Shown piece after piece: positions 45,599-54,418 of a DNA stretch of 64,000 nt (its first letter is position 1; the number at the start of each line of letters is the position of its first letter). The notes beneath the pieces were generated by a model. It saw only the letters and a program-made list of their open reading frames with translations. It was not told the origin of the DNA and did no database searches. The position numbers were made by a program, and so were the translations under genes. Source of the DNA: Peteryoungia algae (GTDB taxonomy: Bacteria > Pseudomonadota > Alphaproteobacteria > Rhizobiales > Rhizobiaceae); contig NZ_CP128477.1 of the NCBI RefSeq assembly GCF_030369675.1, positions 2,108,001 to 2,172,000 on the forward strand, in the 5' to 3' direction.

Positions 45599-46855
45599 AT
45601 GAGAACCTTGATCATCGCCGCCGTATTTGTCGCGGCAAACGGCCTTGCTACGGCCTCTGCCGCGGATCTGCGCATGTCATGGTGGGGCAGCGAGGACCGC
45701 CATATCGCCACGCAGGAAGCGTTGAAGTTCTGCGGCGACAAATTCGGCCACACGATCGCGCCGGAAATGACCGGCTGGACCGGCCATCAGGAGAAAATCG
45801 CCACCCAGCTCGCCGGGCGAACCGAAGCCGACATCATGCAGATCAACTGGCCCTGGCTCCCGATCTTCTCGAAGAGCGGCAACGGCTTTGCCGATCTCAA
45901 CCAGTTCAAGGACGTCATCGACCTCGGTCAATGGTCGGAGGCCGATCGGAAAAGCGGCAGTGTCGATGGCAAGCTGAATGGCCTGCCGGTGTCCATCACG
46001 GGCCGCGTCTTCATGTTCAACAAGGCCACCTATGACAAGGCTGGCCTTGCCATTCCAACCACCTGGGACGACTTGTTCGCCGCAGCCCCTGTCATGAAGC
46101 AAAGGCTCGGCCCGGACTACTATCCATTCGAAGGAAACGGCCCCGACGCGCGTCTCATCGTCATTCTGCGCACCACGCAGAAGACCGGCAAGGATTTGAT
46201 CGACCCGGCCACCCGGCAGGTCGCCTGGACCGTTGAAGAACTGGCAGAAAGCCTCGACTTCTATCAATCCATGGTCGAACAGGGCGTCGTCAAGTCCTGG
46301 CAGGACGAGGCTGCCGGAGGCAACGCGCCGCTGCATGAAAACCCCGAATGGGCCAGCGGCAAGATTGCCGGAACATATCAGTGGAGCAGCACATACAGCA
46401 AGATCGTCGGCCCGATGCAGGAAGGCCAGCAACTCGTGCCGGTCGAAATGCTGAAGGTCGATGGCGCAACCACGGAAGGCATCTATCGCAAGCCCTCGAT
46501 GTTGTTTGCCATATCAAAATGCAGCAAGGAGCCGAAAGCGGCCGCCGAGATTATCAACTGCTTGCTGAACGATCCCGAAGCGATCCGTAAACTCGGTGCA
46601 ACGCGCGGCGTGCCCTCCAGCAAAGTCGCCCTTGAAGTACTGACCAGTGCGGGCACGATCGAGCCGGCGCAGATCGAGGCAAACAAGATTGTCATGCAAA
46701 GCACGGGCGTCGACGTCTCCCCGCTGAATGAAAATCCGCGCGTCGCAGAAGCCTTCGACAGCACATTCGAAGCTTTCGCCTATGGCCAGCTCAACGCCGA
46801 GACCGCGGCCGCCGGTATTATCGACAGGATCAACGGCATCTTGACGGGCATCTGA
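45599..46855 (+). CDS. Orphan ABC-type carbohydrate-binding protein
   Basis: 418 residues from ATG 45599, with GGGAGGACG upstream. Signal peptide RTLIIAAVFVAANGLATASA, cleaved near residue 22. The mature part begins ADLRMSWWGSEDRHIATQEAL, the family 1 (MalE-like) binding-protein pattern, and has EADIMQINWPWLPIFSKSG and GRVFMFNKATYDKAGL for ligand-cleft segments. No ABC permease or ATPase gene is adjacent. It may serve a transporter encoded elsewhere or act with the divergent chemoreceptor. A sugar or polyol ligand is probable from the family. Confidence 0.87.
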   Translation: MRTLIIAAVFVAANGLATASAADLRMSWWGSEDRHIATQEALKFCGDKFGHTIAPEMTGWTGHQEKIATQLAGRTEADIMQINWPWLPIFSKSGNGFADLNQFKDVIDLGQWSEADRKSGSVDGKLNGLPVSITGRVFMFNKATYDKAGLAIPTTWDDLFAAAPVMKQRLGPDYYPFEGNGPDARLIVILRTTQKTGKDLIDPATRQVAWTVEELAESLDFYQSMVEQGVVKSWQDEAAGGNAPLHENPEWASGKIAGTYQWSSTYSKIVGPMQEGQQLVPVEMLKVDGATTEGIYRKPSMLFAISKCSKEPKAAAEIINCLLNDPEAIRKLGATRGVPSSKVALEVLTSAGTIEPAQIEANKIVMQSTGVDVSPLNENPRVAEAFDSTFEAFAYGQLNAETAAAGIIDRINGILTGI

Positions 46856-46944
46856 GCAACGATCTCGAACGACAGCTCCGCGAAGCTGCAGCTTCGACCG
46901 AAAGCAGTCCGTGGGTCCAGAGGGGGGGCACGCGGCCTCAGCGG

Positions 46945-46963
46945 CTCCGGCCGGCCGCCGGAG
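46945..46963. terminator. Hairpin between convergent genes
   Basis: CTCCGGC pairs with GCCGGAG around a 5-base loop in the 138-base interval between the binding-protein gene and the end of dabA. A 14-bp palindrome, GAAGCTGCAGCTTC, is also present near 46880. No U-tract is visible, so this is a modest mRNA-end candidate. Confidence 0.4.
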
Positions 46964-46993
46964 GCCCGCCGGAGGCAATTTCACAGGCGCCTG

Positions 46994-49408
46994 TCAGCTC
47001 GCGGCCTTGTGGATGATGTCAGACCCCGCATCCTGACGCATATCCATCCAGGCGAGACTGCCCGTATAACGCCATGCCATCTGGCCCCGTTCGTCGAGCG
47101 CAAACAGGCTGAGCCAGCCATTGTCGAACAGCGCCTGCACCTGGGCATGCCGTTTGAGGATGTCGGTGATCGCCTCTTTCGGCGCCTCGACGGCGACCGT
47201 CAACCGCAGCGGCTCATGCACGAAATGCTCGCCGTCATGCACTGACTGCCAGGGAAGCCCTGCGCGCATATTTCCGCCATTGCCCTCGACCACGCCGATG
47301 CCACCGACGACATTGTGCAGGAGCTTGTTGCCGGCCCCGAAGAGCGACGGCGCGACGCAGGAGCCGAAATATTGCAGGCTGATCCAGCTCGCGACGACGA
47401 CGGGTGCCGTCAGGATGAGTTCGAGGATCTTGAAGCCCTCGTCCGTCTTCCAGACATAGTCGTGTAGGAAGGCCTGGCCTTCCAGCGATCGACCAGCCGT
47501 CCGGGTGCGCGGTGCGGCGATGAAGGCACGGCAGCCGGCAAGCCCGAGTTCGGGCCGCACTTCCGACCAGTCCCGACTGCGCTCGATGACACTGTCGGCT
47601 GTCGCCCGTGGCAGCCGCCGTGCCCGCTCCGCGCGCGTCAGGTGGCCAGCCTGGGCCAGCCACTGCCGGATGCGGACAATATCCTCCGGCTGAATGTCGG
47701 TCTCAAGGTCTTCCTCGAAAAGCGTCACGGTATCGGTTGTCGTATCATGCAAACCACCGAGGAAGACGGTGTCGGCCGGGATGGTGATTCCGTTGATCGC
47801 CAGCGTCTCCCGCACGGCGCGGTCGTTCAGAAGATCAGCCAGCAGACGCGCGTTGACGTCACCCGCATAACCGCCGCAGGCGCCGCAGTGAAGTGCGCTG
47901 GCATAGGGGTTGTTGACCACATTCGCCCCATGACCGGAGATCAGCACGAAGCGGCCGAAACCTTCCGTCAGCGACATGGCCTTCAGCACCGTTTCGGCGA
48001 TGACGACACGCGTGTCGAGATCAAGGCTGGGCGCAAGGCGAGGCTTGGCGGCATCCGGGCCTTTGCCCTTGTGAAGGCCGAGACCGTCGCGGATCAGCTT
48101 GCCGGCATAGACCGGCCCCATCGCTTCGACAAAGGCGAAGGAGGAAACGGCGGCCAGCTTGAACCGTCCCCAGGCGCGGGTGGCGCGGGCGCTGAACCGC
48201 GCCTGCTGATCGGCATCGCCGTCGTGATCTACCGCGCTGCAGCTGAAGACGGAGGGCTTCAGGAGAACCGGCAGACGATGCTCGGAGACGTCGGAGGCAA
48301 AGCCTTTGTGGCTTGCGCCGAGACCAAAGAAGCCGGCGAAGCCGAGCGTCCTGACACCCGGATCAACGCTTTCGAGCGATCGGCGAAAGACCTCCGAGCG
48401 CACGTCGATGCAAAAGGCAGCCTGCAACACAGGCCGCAACTCGGCAACCTTGATCGTCGAGGGTGCGGCGAGCGTAGCCGCGAGCTTCCGCTGTGCTGCC
48501 CGCTCGGCAGCAACCTGCAGCAACCCGTCAATGACGGTATCGAAATCCGGGCTGACCGGCTCGACATGCTTGTGTCGCACCTGCTGCCACTCGCGCTCGA
48601 TCTCAGTCTTGTGCCGGGCATACAGCACCTCTTCGAAGACGAGCCGGATCGCCAGCAACTCGAGCGCCGTGGTATCCGTGCGGCCCTCGATCTCGGCCTT
48701 GAACTGGATGTGTCGCGCATACTGCGCCCAGCCGCCGACGGTCAGCAGCAGCTGGTGGAAATAGGTGCCGGGTTCGGCGCCGAGGCCCAGCGAAACGGCC
48801 GCCCGCTCGATCGCCCCGTCAGGGGTTTCCGGCGTTTCATCGACATGGATGCTGAAGCCCTTCAGCCCCAGGATTTCTGGCGTCAGATCATGGGTCGCAA
48901 AGGCACGCCAGGCGGCATAGAGCCCGTTGCGCCGGGACGCGGCCCAGAGGGCCTGCCCCTGGTCGAAGAAACCGGCTGCAAAGGTCCCGATCCGCTCGGA
49001 GACCAGCCCGGGCCAATCCTTGCCCGTGGCCCGCGCGGCAAGATCCGCGATCGTCGGCAGTGCGATAACCGGCTGCGGTTCTTCGCCAACGGCCGCCTTG
49101 AGCGCCGGCAGGTCGATGCGGTTGAAGAGCGCGCTCGACTGGAGGGCAGCGATCAGATCCTCATCGGTGATCTCCCCCTTGGCGATCTTGTCGGCATAGT
49201 GCTTGCGTGGCAAAGCGAGCCTGACGCCACCGATCCGGGCAAGCCGGGCCGCGGTGTGGTCCAGCGTTTCGCTGACCTGGCCGAGGAAGGGGTTGACGGC
49301 AACGGTCGCCGTCAGCGGCCAGGCCGGCGGGATCGCCCGCACCGCCTGATTGGCTGCCCGGGCAAGCGCTTCACCATGCAGTGTATCGACTGTGGTCATC
49401 TTGGTCAT
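46994..49408 (-). CDS. dabA: DabA, inorganic-carbon transporter subunit (DUF2309, beta-carbonic-anhydrase-like)
   Basis: 804 residues, the normal DUF2309 length. The predicted zinc site is complete: Cys333 and Asp335 in AFCIDVRSE, His493 in LISGHGANV and Cys508 in ALHCGACGG. The spacings, 2 and 15 residues, equal those I recall for Halothiobacillus DabA2 (C351/D353, H524/C539). With DabB, this cytoplasm-facing protein is thought to hydrate CO2 vectorially to bicarbonate using a cation gradient. The stop of dabB is four bases upstream. In a heterotroph it would supply bicarbonate for carboxylases under low CO2. Confidence 0.93.
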   Translation of the reverse strand: MTKMTTVDTLHGEALARAANQAVRAIPPAWPLTATVAVNPFLGQVSETLDHTAARLARIGGVRLALPRKHYADKIAKGEITDEDLIAALQSSALFNRIDLPALKAAVGEEPQPVIALPTIADLAARATGKDWPGLVSERIGTFAAGFFDQGQALWAASRRNGLYAAWRAFATHDLTPEILGLKGFSIHVDETPETPDGAIERAAVSLGLGAEPGTYFHQLLLTVGGWAQYARHIQFKAEIEGRTDTTALELLAIRLVFEEVLYARHKTEIEREWQQVRHKHVEPVSPDFDTVIDGLLQVAAERAAQRKLAATLAAPSTIKVAELRPVLQAAFCIDVRSEVFRRSLESVDPGVRTLGFAGFFGLGASHKGFASDVSEHRLPVLLKPSVFSCSAVDHDGDADQQARFSARATRAWGRFKLAAVSSFAFVEAMGPVYAGKLIRDGLGLHKGKGPDAAKPRLAPSLDLDTRVVIAETVLKAMSLTEGFGRFVLISGHGANVVNNPYASALHCGACGGYAGDVNARLLADLLNDRAVRETLAINGITIPADTVFLGGLHDTTTDTVTLFEEDLETDIQPEDIVRIRQWLAQAGHLTRAERARRLPRATADSVIERSRDWSEVRPELGLAGCRAFIAAPRTRTAGRSLEGQAFLHDYVWKTDEGFKILELILTAPVVVASWISLQYFGSCVAPSLFGAGNKLLHNVVGGIGVVEGNGGNMRAGLPWQSVHDGEHFVHEPLRLTVAVEAPKEAITDILKRHAQVQALFDNGWLSLFALDERGQMAWRYTGSLAWMDMRQDAGSDIIHKAAS

Positions 49409-49412
49409 CGGT

Positions 49413-50996
49413 TCACTCTTTCACGAAAGCGGGCGTTGCGGAGGTAGTGCGTGGAAGCGTCCAGCCACCAAGCAGGCGATCGAAGAGGGCATTGACGTAG
49501 AGGCCGTTGGCGAGATGCACCCTGAGGCCCGCCGCTGCCGGATGATAGGCCCAGAGCGGGAAGAGCGACTGGGCGACCGCCACCACACCGAAGGTGACGA
49601 CGGCCAGCAGCATCAGCGTCCATTCGAGCGGCCCTGGCTGTGGGGTTGCGGGCAGCGTGTCGAGCATCAGCTTGTCGGCGATCCGCTGCAGGGCGAAGTA
49701 GGCCGTGGCCGCTGAGATCGAGTAGAGCGAGGTCCGCCAGGTGAGCGCCCAGGGCGCCGCATCCGCCAAGCCTTGCGCGATCAGATAGGCAACGCCGAAG
49801 ATCAGGATCGCTCCGAGTGCGAGCGCCTGCGGCGTCTTGTCCGCAAAGCCGAAGAGCACACCGATAACGGCGTAGATGGCCAGCGCCAGTAGAAAGGCGC
49901 GTCCGACAGCCTTCGCGTTGGGGATCGCGACCGGACCGGGGCGCCGGATCGAGGCGACCGTCTCGATGGCCGAACCGGATGCGAGGAAGGCATGCGCCTT
50001 GTAGAGCGAATGGGCGACGATGTGCAGAAGCGCGATCGGGAAGAGTGCCAGACCACATTGCAGGATCATGAAGCCCATCTGCGCGACCGTCGACCAGGCG
50101 AGCGAGGTCTTCACCGCCGACTGGGTGAGCATCACGAGACTGCCGAACAGCGCCGTGAAGCCACCGATCATGACCAGCACCGCAAGCACCACGGGGGCTT
50201 GCAGCATGACATCGGCAAAGCGGATCAGCAGGAAACCGCCGGCGTTGACGACACCGGCATGCAAGAGGGCAGAGACAGGGGTCGGCGTTTCCATAACTTC
50301 GGTCAGCCAGCCATGGGTCGGGAACTGCGCGGACTTCAGAAGCGCTGCGATTGCCAGCAGGGCCGCAGCGGCAATCGTCAGCGGCAGGCCCTCGCCCTCG
50401 CGGGCAGCGGCCAGAATGGTCGCAATGTCGCCGGTGCCGAAGGAGATGGCGAGCAGGATGACGGCGCCGATCAGGGCGGCGTCGCCGGTGCGCGAGACGA
50501 TGAACTTTTTGCGCGCGGCGCGTTGGGCAGCGATCCTGCCAGGATAGAAGAGCAGGAGCTGATGCAGGAGCAGGCTGGTCGCAACCCAACCGACGACGAG
50601 CTGCAACAGCGTGCCGGACTGGACGAGCAGAAGGACGGCGGCAAGTGTCGCCGTCATCCAGCCGGTGAACTGACCCTGACGAACCTCACCGTCGAGGAAG
50701 GTGCCGGCATAGCGCAGCACCACCCATCCGATGAAGGACACGAGCAGCAGCATCACCATGCTGACAAGGTCGAGCCGCGAGGCGAACGCGAAGGGGCCGT
50801 AGCCGAGGGCCGGGCTCGTGCCCGGACCCTGCAGAGCGAGGACGGCGCCGGACAAAAAAACGACGAGCATGGAACCGAGGGCAGCGAATTCGACAACGCG
50901 GATCGCCCGGCGCGGGCGAAGCCCCGGCGCTTTGAATGCGTAATACGAGGCACCGGCAAGCAGGAGCGGTGCGAGAAGCGGCAGCATGTGGATCAC
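49413..50996 (-). CDS. dabB: DabB, NuoL/MrpA-like membrane subunit of the inorganic-carbon transporter
   Basis: 527 residues, about 14 transmembrane helices, homologous to the proton-channel subunits NuoL/MrpA. Typical blocks are [30 protein letters not shown] with the conserved channel Lys and Glu, and [18 protein letters not shown]. It is shorter than NuoL and has no other complex I gene around it. It is paired with dabA four bases away and therefore read as DabB, which couples cation flow to DabA. Divergent from a LysR gene across 124 bases. Confidence 0.9.
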   Translation of the reverse strand: MIHMLPLLAPLLLAGASYYAFKAPGLRPRRAIRVVEFAALGSMLVVFLSGAVLALQGPGTSPALGYGPFAFASRLDLVSMVMLLLVSFIGWVVLRYAGTFLDGEVRQGQFTGWMTATLAAVLLLVQSGTLLQLVVGWVATSLLLHQLLLFYPGRIAAQRAARKKFIVSRTGDAALIGAVILLAISFGTGDIATILAAAREGEGLPLTIAAAALLAIAALLKSAQFPTHGWLTEVMETPTPVSALLHAGVVNAGGFLLIRFADVMLQAPVVLAVLVMIGGFTALFGSLVMLTQSAVKTSLAWSTVAQMGFMILQCGLALFPIALLHIVAHSLYKAHAFLASGSAIETVASIRRPGPVAIPNAKAVGRAFLLALAIYAVIGVLFGFADKTPQALALGAILIFGVAYLIAQGLADAAPWALTWRTSLYSISAATAYFALQRIADKLMLDTLPATPQPGPLEWTLMLLAVVTFGVVAVAQSLFPLWAYHPAAAGLRVHLANGLYVNALFDRLLGGWTLPRTTSATPAFVKE

Positions 50997-51084
50997 TTGA
51001 CGTCTCCGGTCTGGACCGCTGCTTGGGAGGAGGCAACGGCGATCTCACGGACCTGTTATCAGCGACGTGATCACAAGAAAAATT

Positions 51085-51123
51085 CATTGTTTCTCCGATT
51101 TCGTTCTATAAAATAGAACAATG
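51085..51123. promoter_or_regulatory. Nested palindrome over the LysR start codon
   Basis: The inner element GTTCTAT-AAA-ATAGAAC (51103-51119) is a perfect 7-bp inverted repeat and contains T-N11-A. An outer pair, CATTGTT (51085-51091) and AACAATG (51117-51123), includes the ATG itself. The centre TATAAA could be a -10 element, with TTCATT at -35 and an 18-base spacer. The start of transcription would then fall at or next to the ATG. No Shine-Dalgarno is present. Likely an autoregulatory operator for the LysR protein. Confidence 0.55.
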
Positions 51124-52026
51124 TCCGAGCTGAACTATCACCACCTCCGCTATTTCCGCGCCGTCGCCCATGATGGAAATCTGACGCGCACGGCCGAACG
51201 GCTGAACCTGTCGCAATCGGCGCTCTCCATCCAGATCAAGCACTTGGAGGAGCGTCTGGGCCACGCTCTCTTCGAGCGTCGCGGACGACAGCTTTATCTC
51301 ACGGAAGCCGGCCGCATCGCGCTCGACCATGCCGACACGATCTTTTCGGCCGGCGAAGAGCTAGTCGAAACACTGAAGGAAACAGGAAGAACCCGCCGCG
51401 CGATCCGCATTGGGGCGCTCGCGACCCTGTCACGCAACTTCCAGATGGAATTCCTGCGGCCAATCCTCGGGCGATCCGATGTCGACATGATCCTGCGCTC
51501 CGGCAGCACCAGCGAACTGCTCGGCGCGCTCGAAGCGCTCAATCTCGACATTGTCCTCCTGAATCAGGCGCCCATGACCGATTCCGTCACGCCCTTCATC
51601 GCCCAGCATGTCTACCAGCAGCGGGTCAGTCTCATCGGCAGGCCATCCTACGGCAAGCCGGGCGCTAACCTTGCCGACCTGCTGGGCGAGCATCCCGTCA
51701 TCCTGCCCACGCTCGAAAGCGGCGTGCGCTCGCAGTTCGAGGCGCTTGTGGCAAGGCTGGGGATCACGCCACAGATTGCCGCCGAAGTGGACGACATGGC
51801 GATGATGCGTCTTCTGGCACGCGAAGGCGCGGGCCTTGCCGTTTTGCCGCCAATCGTCGTGAAGGGCGAACTTGAGGCTGGTACACTGGTGGAGTTCGAT
51901 GCCCTGCCCGGTATGATCGAAGCCTTCTTTGCGGTGACCGTAAAGCGTCGTTTCCCCAATCCGCTCATCCGGCCGTTGCTCGAAGCGAATGGCGACGGCA
52001 AATCCACTGATGCCGGATCTACGTAA
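51121..52026 (+). CDS. LysR-family regulator divergent from dabBA
   Basis: 301 residues. The N-terminal helix-turn-helix is in residues 3-62 (ELNYHHLRYFRAVAHDGNLTRTAERLNLSQSALSIQIKHLEERLG). The effector domain covers about 90-290. The opening resembles the NhaR/CbbR/CcmR side of the family, members of which sense ions or inorganic-carbon status. Divergent from dabB, it is the obvious candidate regulator of carbon uptake. No ribosome-binding site precedes the ATG, and a palindrome overlaps it. The effector is not known. Confidence 0.87.
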   Translation: MSELNYHHLRYFRAVAHDGNLTRTAERLNLSQSALSIQIKHLEERLGHALFERRGRQLYLTEAGRIALDHADTIFSAGEELVETLKETGRTRRAIRIGALATLSRNFQMEFLRPILGRSDVDMILRSGSTSELLGALEALNLDIVLLNQAPMTDSVTPFIAQHVYQQRVSLIGRPSYGKPGANLADLLGEHPVILPTLESGVRSQFEALVARLGITPQIAAEVDDMAMMRLLAREGAGLAVLPPIVVKGELEAGTLVEFDALPGMIEAFFAVTVKRRFPNPLIRPLLEANGDGKSTDAGST

Positions 52027-52061
52027 AGTTTGAGCGTATAAACGCTTGAAAAGGGGACATC

Positions 52062-53051
52062 GTGAAGACTTCCATAGCCATCATCGGAGCCGGCATCGCT
52101 GGTATCACCCTTGCGCAGGCGCTTGTCCCATACGCGAACGTCACCATTTTCGAGAAGAGCCGAGGCCTCGGTGGCCGCATGGCGAACCGCCGCCGCGAGG
52201 GTTTTGCTTTCGACCATGGCGCCCAGTATTTCACCGCACGTTCGCCAGCCTTTCGCGCGGTTGCGGAAGCAGCGGTTGAGGCGGGCCATGCCGGTATCTG
52301 GCCAAGGGCGGTGCACACGCTGAAGTCCGGCGGATTGCTGACCGACAATCGCCAACCGGAACCGCGGTATGTCGGCTTGCCCGGAATGAGCGGGTTTGCG
52401 AACGGACTGGCTGACGGTCTTGAGATCCGCAAGCAAACGACCGTTGCAGGGCTTCAGCAGTGCGGACATGGCTGGGCGTTGACCGACGGCGAAGGTCAGG
52501 ATCTTGGCCGCTTCGACACGGTCATCTCCACGGCGCCGGCACCACAGACAATCCGGCTGATGCCCGAGACATTTTCCGGACACGACGCTTTGGCCATTGT
52601 CCGGATGAGTGGTTGCTTCACCCTGATGATCGGTCTCGACGAGCCCCTGCACCTCGACTTCCACGCCGCCCGTATCGAGGACGACATCCTGAGCTGGATC
52701 GCCGTCGAGGACAGCAAACCCGGCCGCCGAGACAAGCTGGCGCTCACCATCCACAGCCGCAACGATTGGGCTGAGGCAAACCTGGAACGCGACCGCGACG
52801 AGGTGAAATCGGAGATGCTTGCGTCGCTGAAGCGCCTGCTTGGACTAGACTTCTCGAACGCCGCCTGGCTCGACCTGCATCGCTGGCGCTACGCCAATGT
52901 CGAAGAACCCGCCAGCCAACCCTTCCTCTTCGATGAAGCCCTCGGCCTTGGAGCCTGTGGTGACTGGTGCCTCGGCAACCGGGTTGAGGCCGCTGTGGAA
53001 AGCGCCACCGCTCTCTCGACGAGAATGATCACTCGCCTGCAAGGAGCCTGA
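52062..53051 (+). CDS. Renalase-like NAD(P)/FAD-dependent oxidoreductase
   Basis: 329 residues from a GTG at 52062 preceded by AAGGGGACATC. Rossmann motif SIAIIGAGIAGITLAQAL, then EKSRGLGGRMANRR and DHGAQYFTAR, the amine-oxidase/renalase pattern. C-terminal FAD-closing block ACGDWCLGNRVEAAVESA. Bacterial renalases oxidise isomeric dihydro-NAD(P) forms; exact chemistry is inferred. It starts 35 bases after the LysR gene and ends two bases before the DUF3429 gene, so it may be cotranscribed with either. Cytoplasmic. Confidence 0.85.
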   Translation: MKTSIAIIGAGIAGITLAQALVPYANVTIFEKSRGLGGRMANRRREGFAFDHGAQYFTARSPAFRAVAEAAVEAGHAGIWPRAVHTLKSGGLLTDNRQPEPRYVGLPGMSGFANGLADGLEIRKQTTVAGLQQCGHGWALTDGEGQDLGRFDTVISTAPAPQTIRLMPETFSGHDALAIVRMSGCFTLMIGLDEPLHLDFHAARIEDDILSWIAVEDSKPGRRDKLALTIHSRNDWAEANLERDRDEVKSEMLASLKRLLGLDFSNAAWLDLHRWRYANVEEPASQPFLFDEALGLGACGDWCLGNRVEAAVESATALSTRMITRLQGA

Positions 53052-53053
53052 CA

Positions 53054-53485
53054 ATGTATCGCGATCCGGCGCTCACGAAACTTCTCACCTATGCCGGCGC
53101 CCTACCCTTTTGGGCGCTCGCTCTGGCCCAGGTGCTCGGCGGCGATCCAGCACTTACCGCTGAGGCCTTCATTGCCTACGGAACCGGCATCGCCTGTTTC
53201 ATGGCCGGCACGCTCTGGAGCCAGGCACAGATCCGCACTCAGGATCCGAGGCTCATGCTGATCGTCAGCAATATTGCAGCCCTCGCAGCCATCGGCGGCC
53301 TGCTGGTCTACGCCCATGCTCCGGCCGTCACGATGGCATTGCATGTTACGGTATTTCTGGTCCTGCTTGCCGCCGATCTCCGCATTCACAGAAAAGGCGC
53401 CCAGCCCGCCTGGTATCTGGCACTTCGGCGCAATGTCACACTGCTGGTGATCGCCGCTTATGCCGTGGTCATGATCCTGACATGA
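53054..53485 (+). CDS. DUF3429 integral membrane protein
   Basis: 143 residues, about five transmembrane helices (first near 12-28 in AGALPFWALALAQVLGG, last AYAVVMILT at the end). The DUF3429 signature YGTGIACFMAGTLWSQAQI and RNVTLLVIAAY are present. The family has no known role. Its ATG is two bases after the renalase-like stop, which indicates an operon and suggests a shared role, perhaps in redox or stress maintenance. Confidence 0.85.
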   Translation: MYRDPALTKLLTYAGALPFWALALAQVLGGDPALTAEAFIAYGTGIACFMAGTLWSQAQIRTQDPRLMLIVSNIAALAAIGGLLVYAHAPAVTMALHVTVFLVLLAADLRIHRKGAQPAWYLALRRNVTLLVIAAYAVVMILT

Positions 53486-53591
53486 GATTTTCAGGGTAAG
53501 TGCTGTAAGATAGCAATGAATTCCGCGAGGAACGGAGGCGTGCTGCGGGGCGCGCCGGATCTTGACAGGCGCGGCCAATGTGCGGGGGATC

Positions 53592-54227
53592 ATGATGGGG
53601 AATGCGGGCGAGCAGAAGTTGAACGGCGGAGACGGTGCGGCAGCGCCGTTTCTGGCCGATGCGACGTATATGGCGGAACTCCGTCAACGCATGCTGAAAT
53701 TCGCAAGCCTCCAGCTTGCGGATCCCGGCTTCGCCGAAGATGCTGTGCAGGAAGCGCTGGCCGGTGCGCTCCGCAACGCCGACGCCTTTGCCGGCCGTTC
53801 CGCTTTTCGCACCTGGGTCTTCGCCATCCTGCGCAACAAGATCGCCGACCAGATCCGCTTCAAGCACAAGCAATCGCAGATGATCGCCATGCCGCTTGGT
53901 CACCTCCCCGATGAGGATGAGCCTCGCTACTTCGACGCCAATGGCTCTTGGGCTCCGGAGAACCGCCCCAGTGGCTGGGGCAATCCGGAAGTCGAACTCT
54001 TGGGCAAGGATTTCTGGCGGGTCTTCGAAACTTGCCTCGATCATCTGCCGCCCGACCAAGGCCGCGTCTTCATGATGCGCGAATTCGTCGAGATGGACAC
54101 AGCCGAGATCTGCGCCGAGGTCGGCATCACCACCACCAACATGCATGTCCTGATGCACCGCGCGCGGCTTCGCCTGCGCAATTGCCTGGAAGGACACTGG
54201 TTCGCGCCGGAGGAGAAATTATCATGA
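53592..54227 (+). CDS. ECF-type RNA polymerase sigma factor (TIGR02943-like)
   Basis: 211 residues from ATG 53592; ATG 53595 is equally possible. Region 2 covers about 27-95 (MLKFASLQLADPGFAEDAVQEALAGAL, then FRTWVFAILRNKIADQIRFK). Region 4 covers 140-200 (LDHLPPDQGRVFMMREFVEMDTAEICAEVGITTTNMHVLMHRARLRL). The spacer between them is longer and Gly/Asn-rich, as in the TIGR02943 group. It overlaps the zinc anti-sigma gene by four bases. It should direct transcription from stress promoters when released. Confidence 0.9.
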   Translation: MMGNAGEQKLNGGDGAAAPFLADATYMAELRQRMLKFASLQLADPGFAEDAVQEALAGALRNADAFAGRSAFRTWVFAILRNKIADQIRFKHKQSQMIAMPLGHLPDEDEPRYFDANGSWAPENRPSGWGNPEVELLGKDFWRVFETCLDHLPPDQGRVFMMREFVEMDTAEICAEVGITTTNMHVLMHRARLRLRNCLEGHWFAPEEKLS

Positions 54228-54418
54228 TGTGCGACAAGGCGACCAAACTTGCCTCGGACAAACTTGACCGGCGCCTGTCCATTCCGGAGACCATCCGCCT
54301 GCGCCTGCATCTTGTCGGTTGCGATGCCTGCTCGGGCTTCGTCCGGCAAATCGGTGTGTTGCGCAAGGCAAGCCGCCGCTACGTCGCGACCGACGCCTCC
54401 GATCCGGGAGAGACCTAA
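54224..54418 (+). CDS. Small zinc-binding anti-sigma factor (ZAS type)
   Basis: 64 residues, start ATG 54224 overlapping the sigma factor stop (ATGA). The motif H-x3-C-x2-C (HLVGCDAC) plus an upstream acidic/basic helix (ATKLASDKLDRRLSIPE) is the zf-HC2/ZAS pattern. It has no membrane segment or C-terminal sensor domain, so it is a soluble short form like ChrR's N-terminal half. It probably holds the sigma factor inactive through zinc-bound cysteines until oxidative or metal stress. Ends three bases before the convergent pcaB stop codon. Confidence 0.75.
   Translation: MMCDKATKLASDKLDRRLSIPETIRLRLHLVGCDACSGFVRQIGVLRKASRRYVATDASDPGET

Noticed and set aside
46994..50996. Complex I (nuo) or Mrp antiporter cluster.
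   Set aside because: Only one NuoL-like gene is present and it is paired with DUF2309, which is the DAB arrangement.
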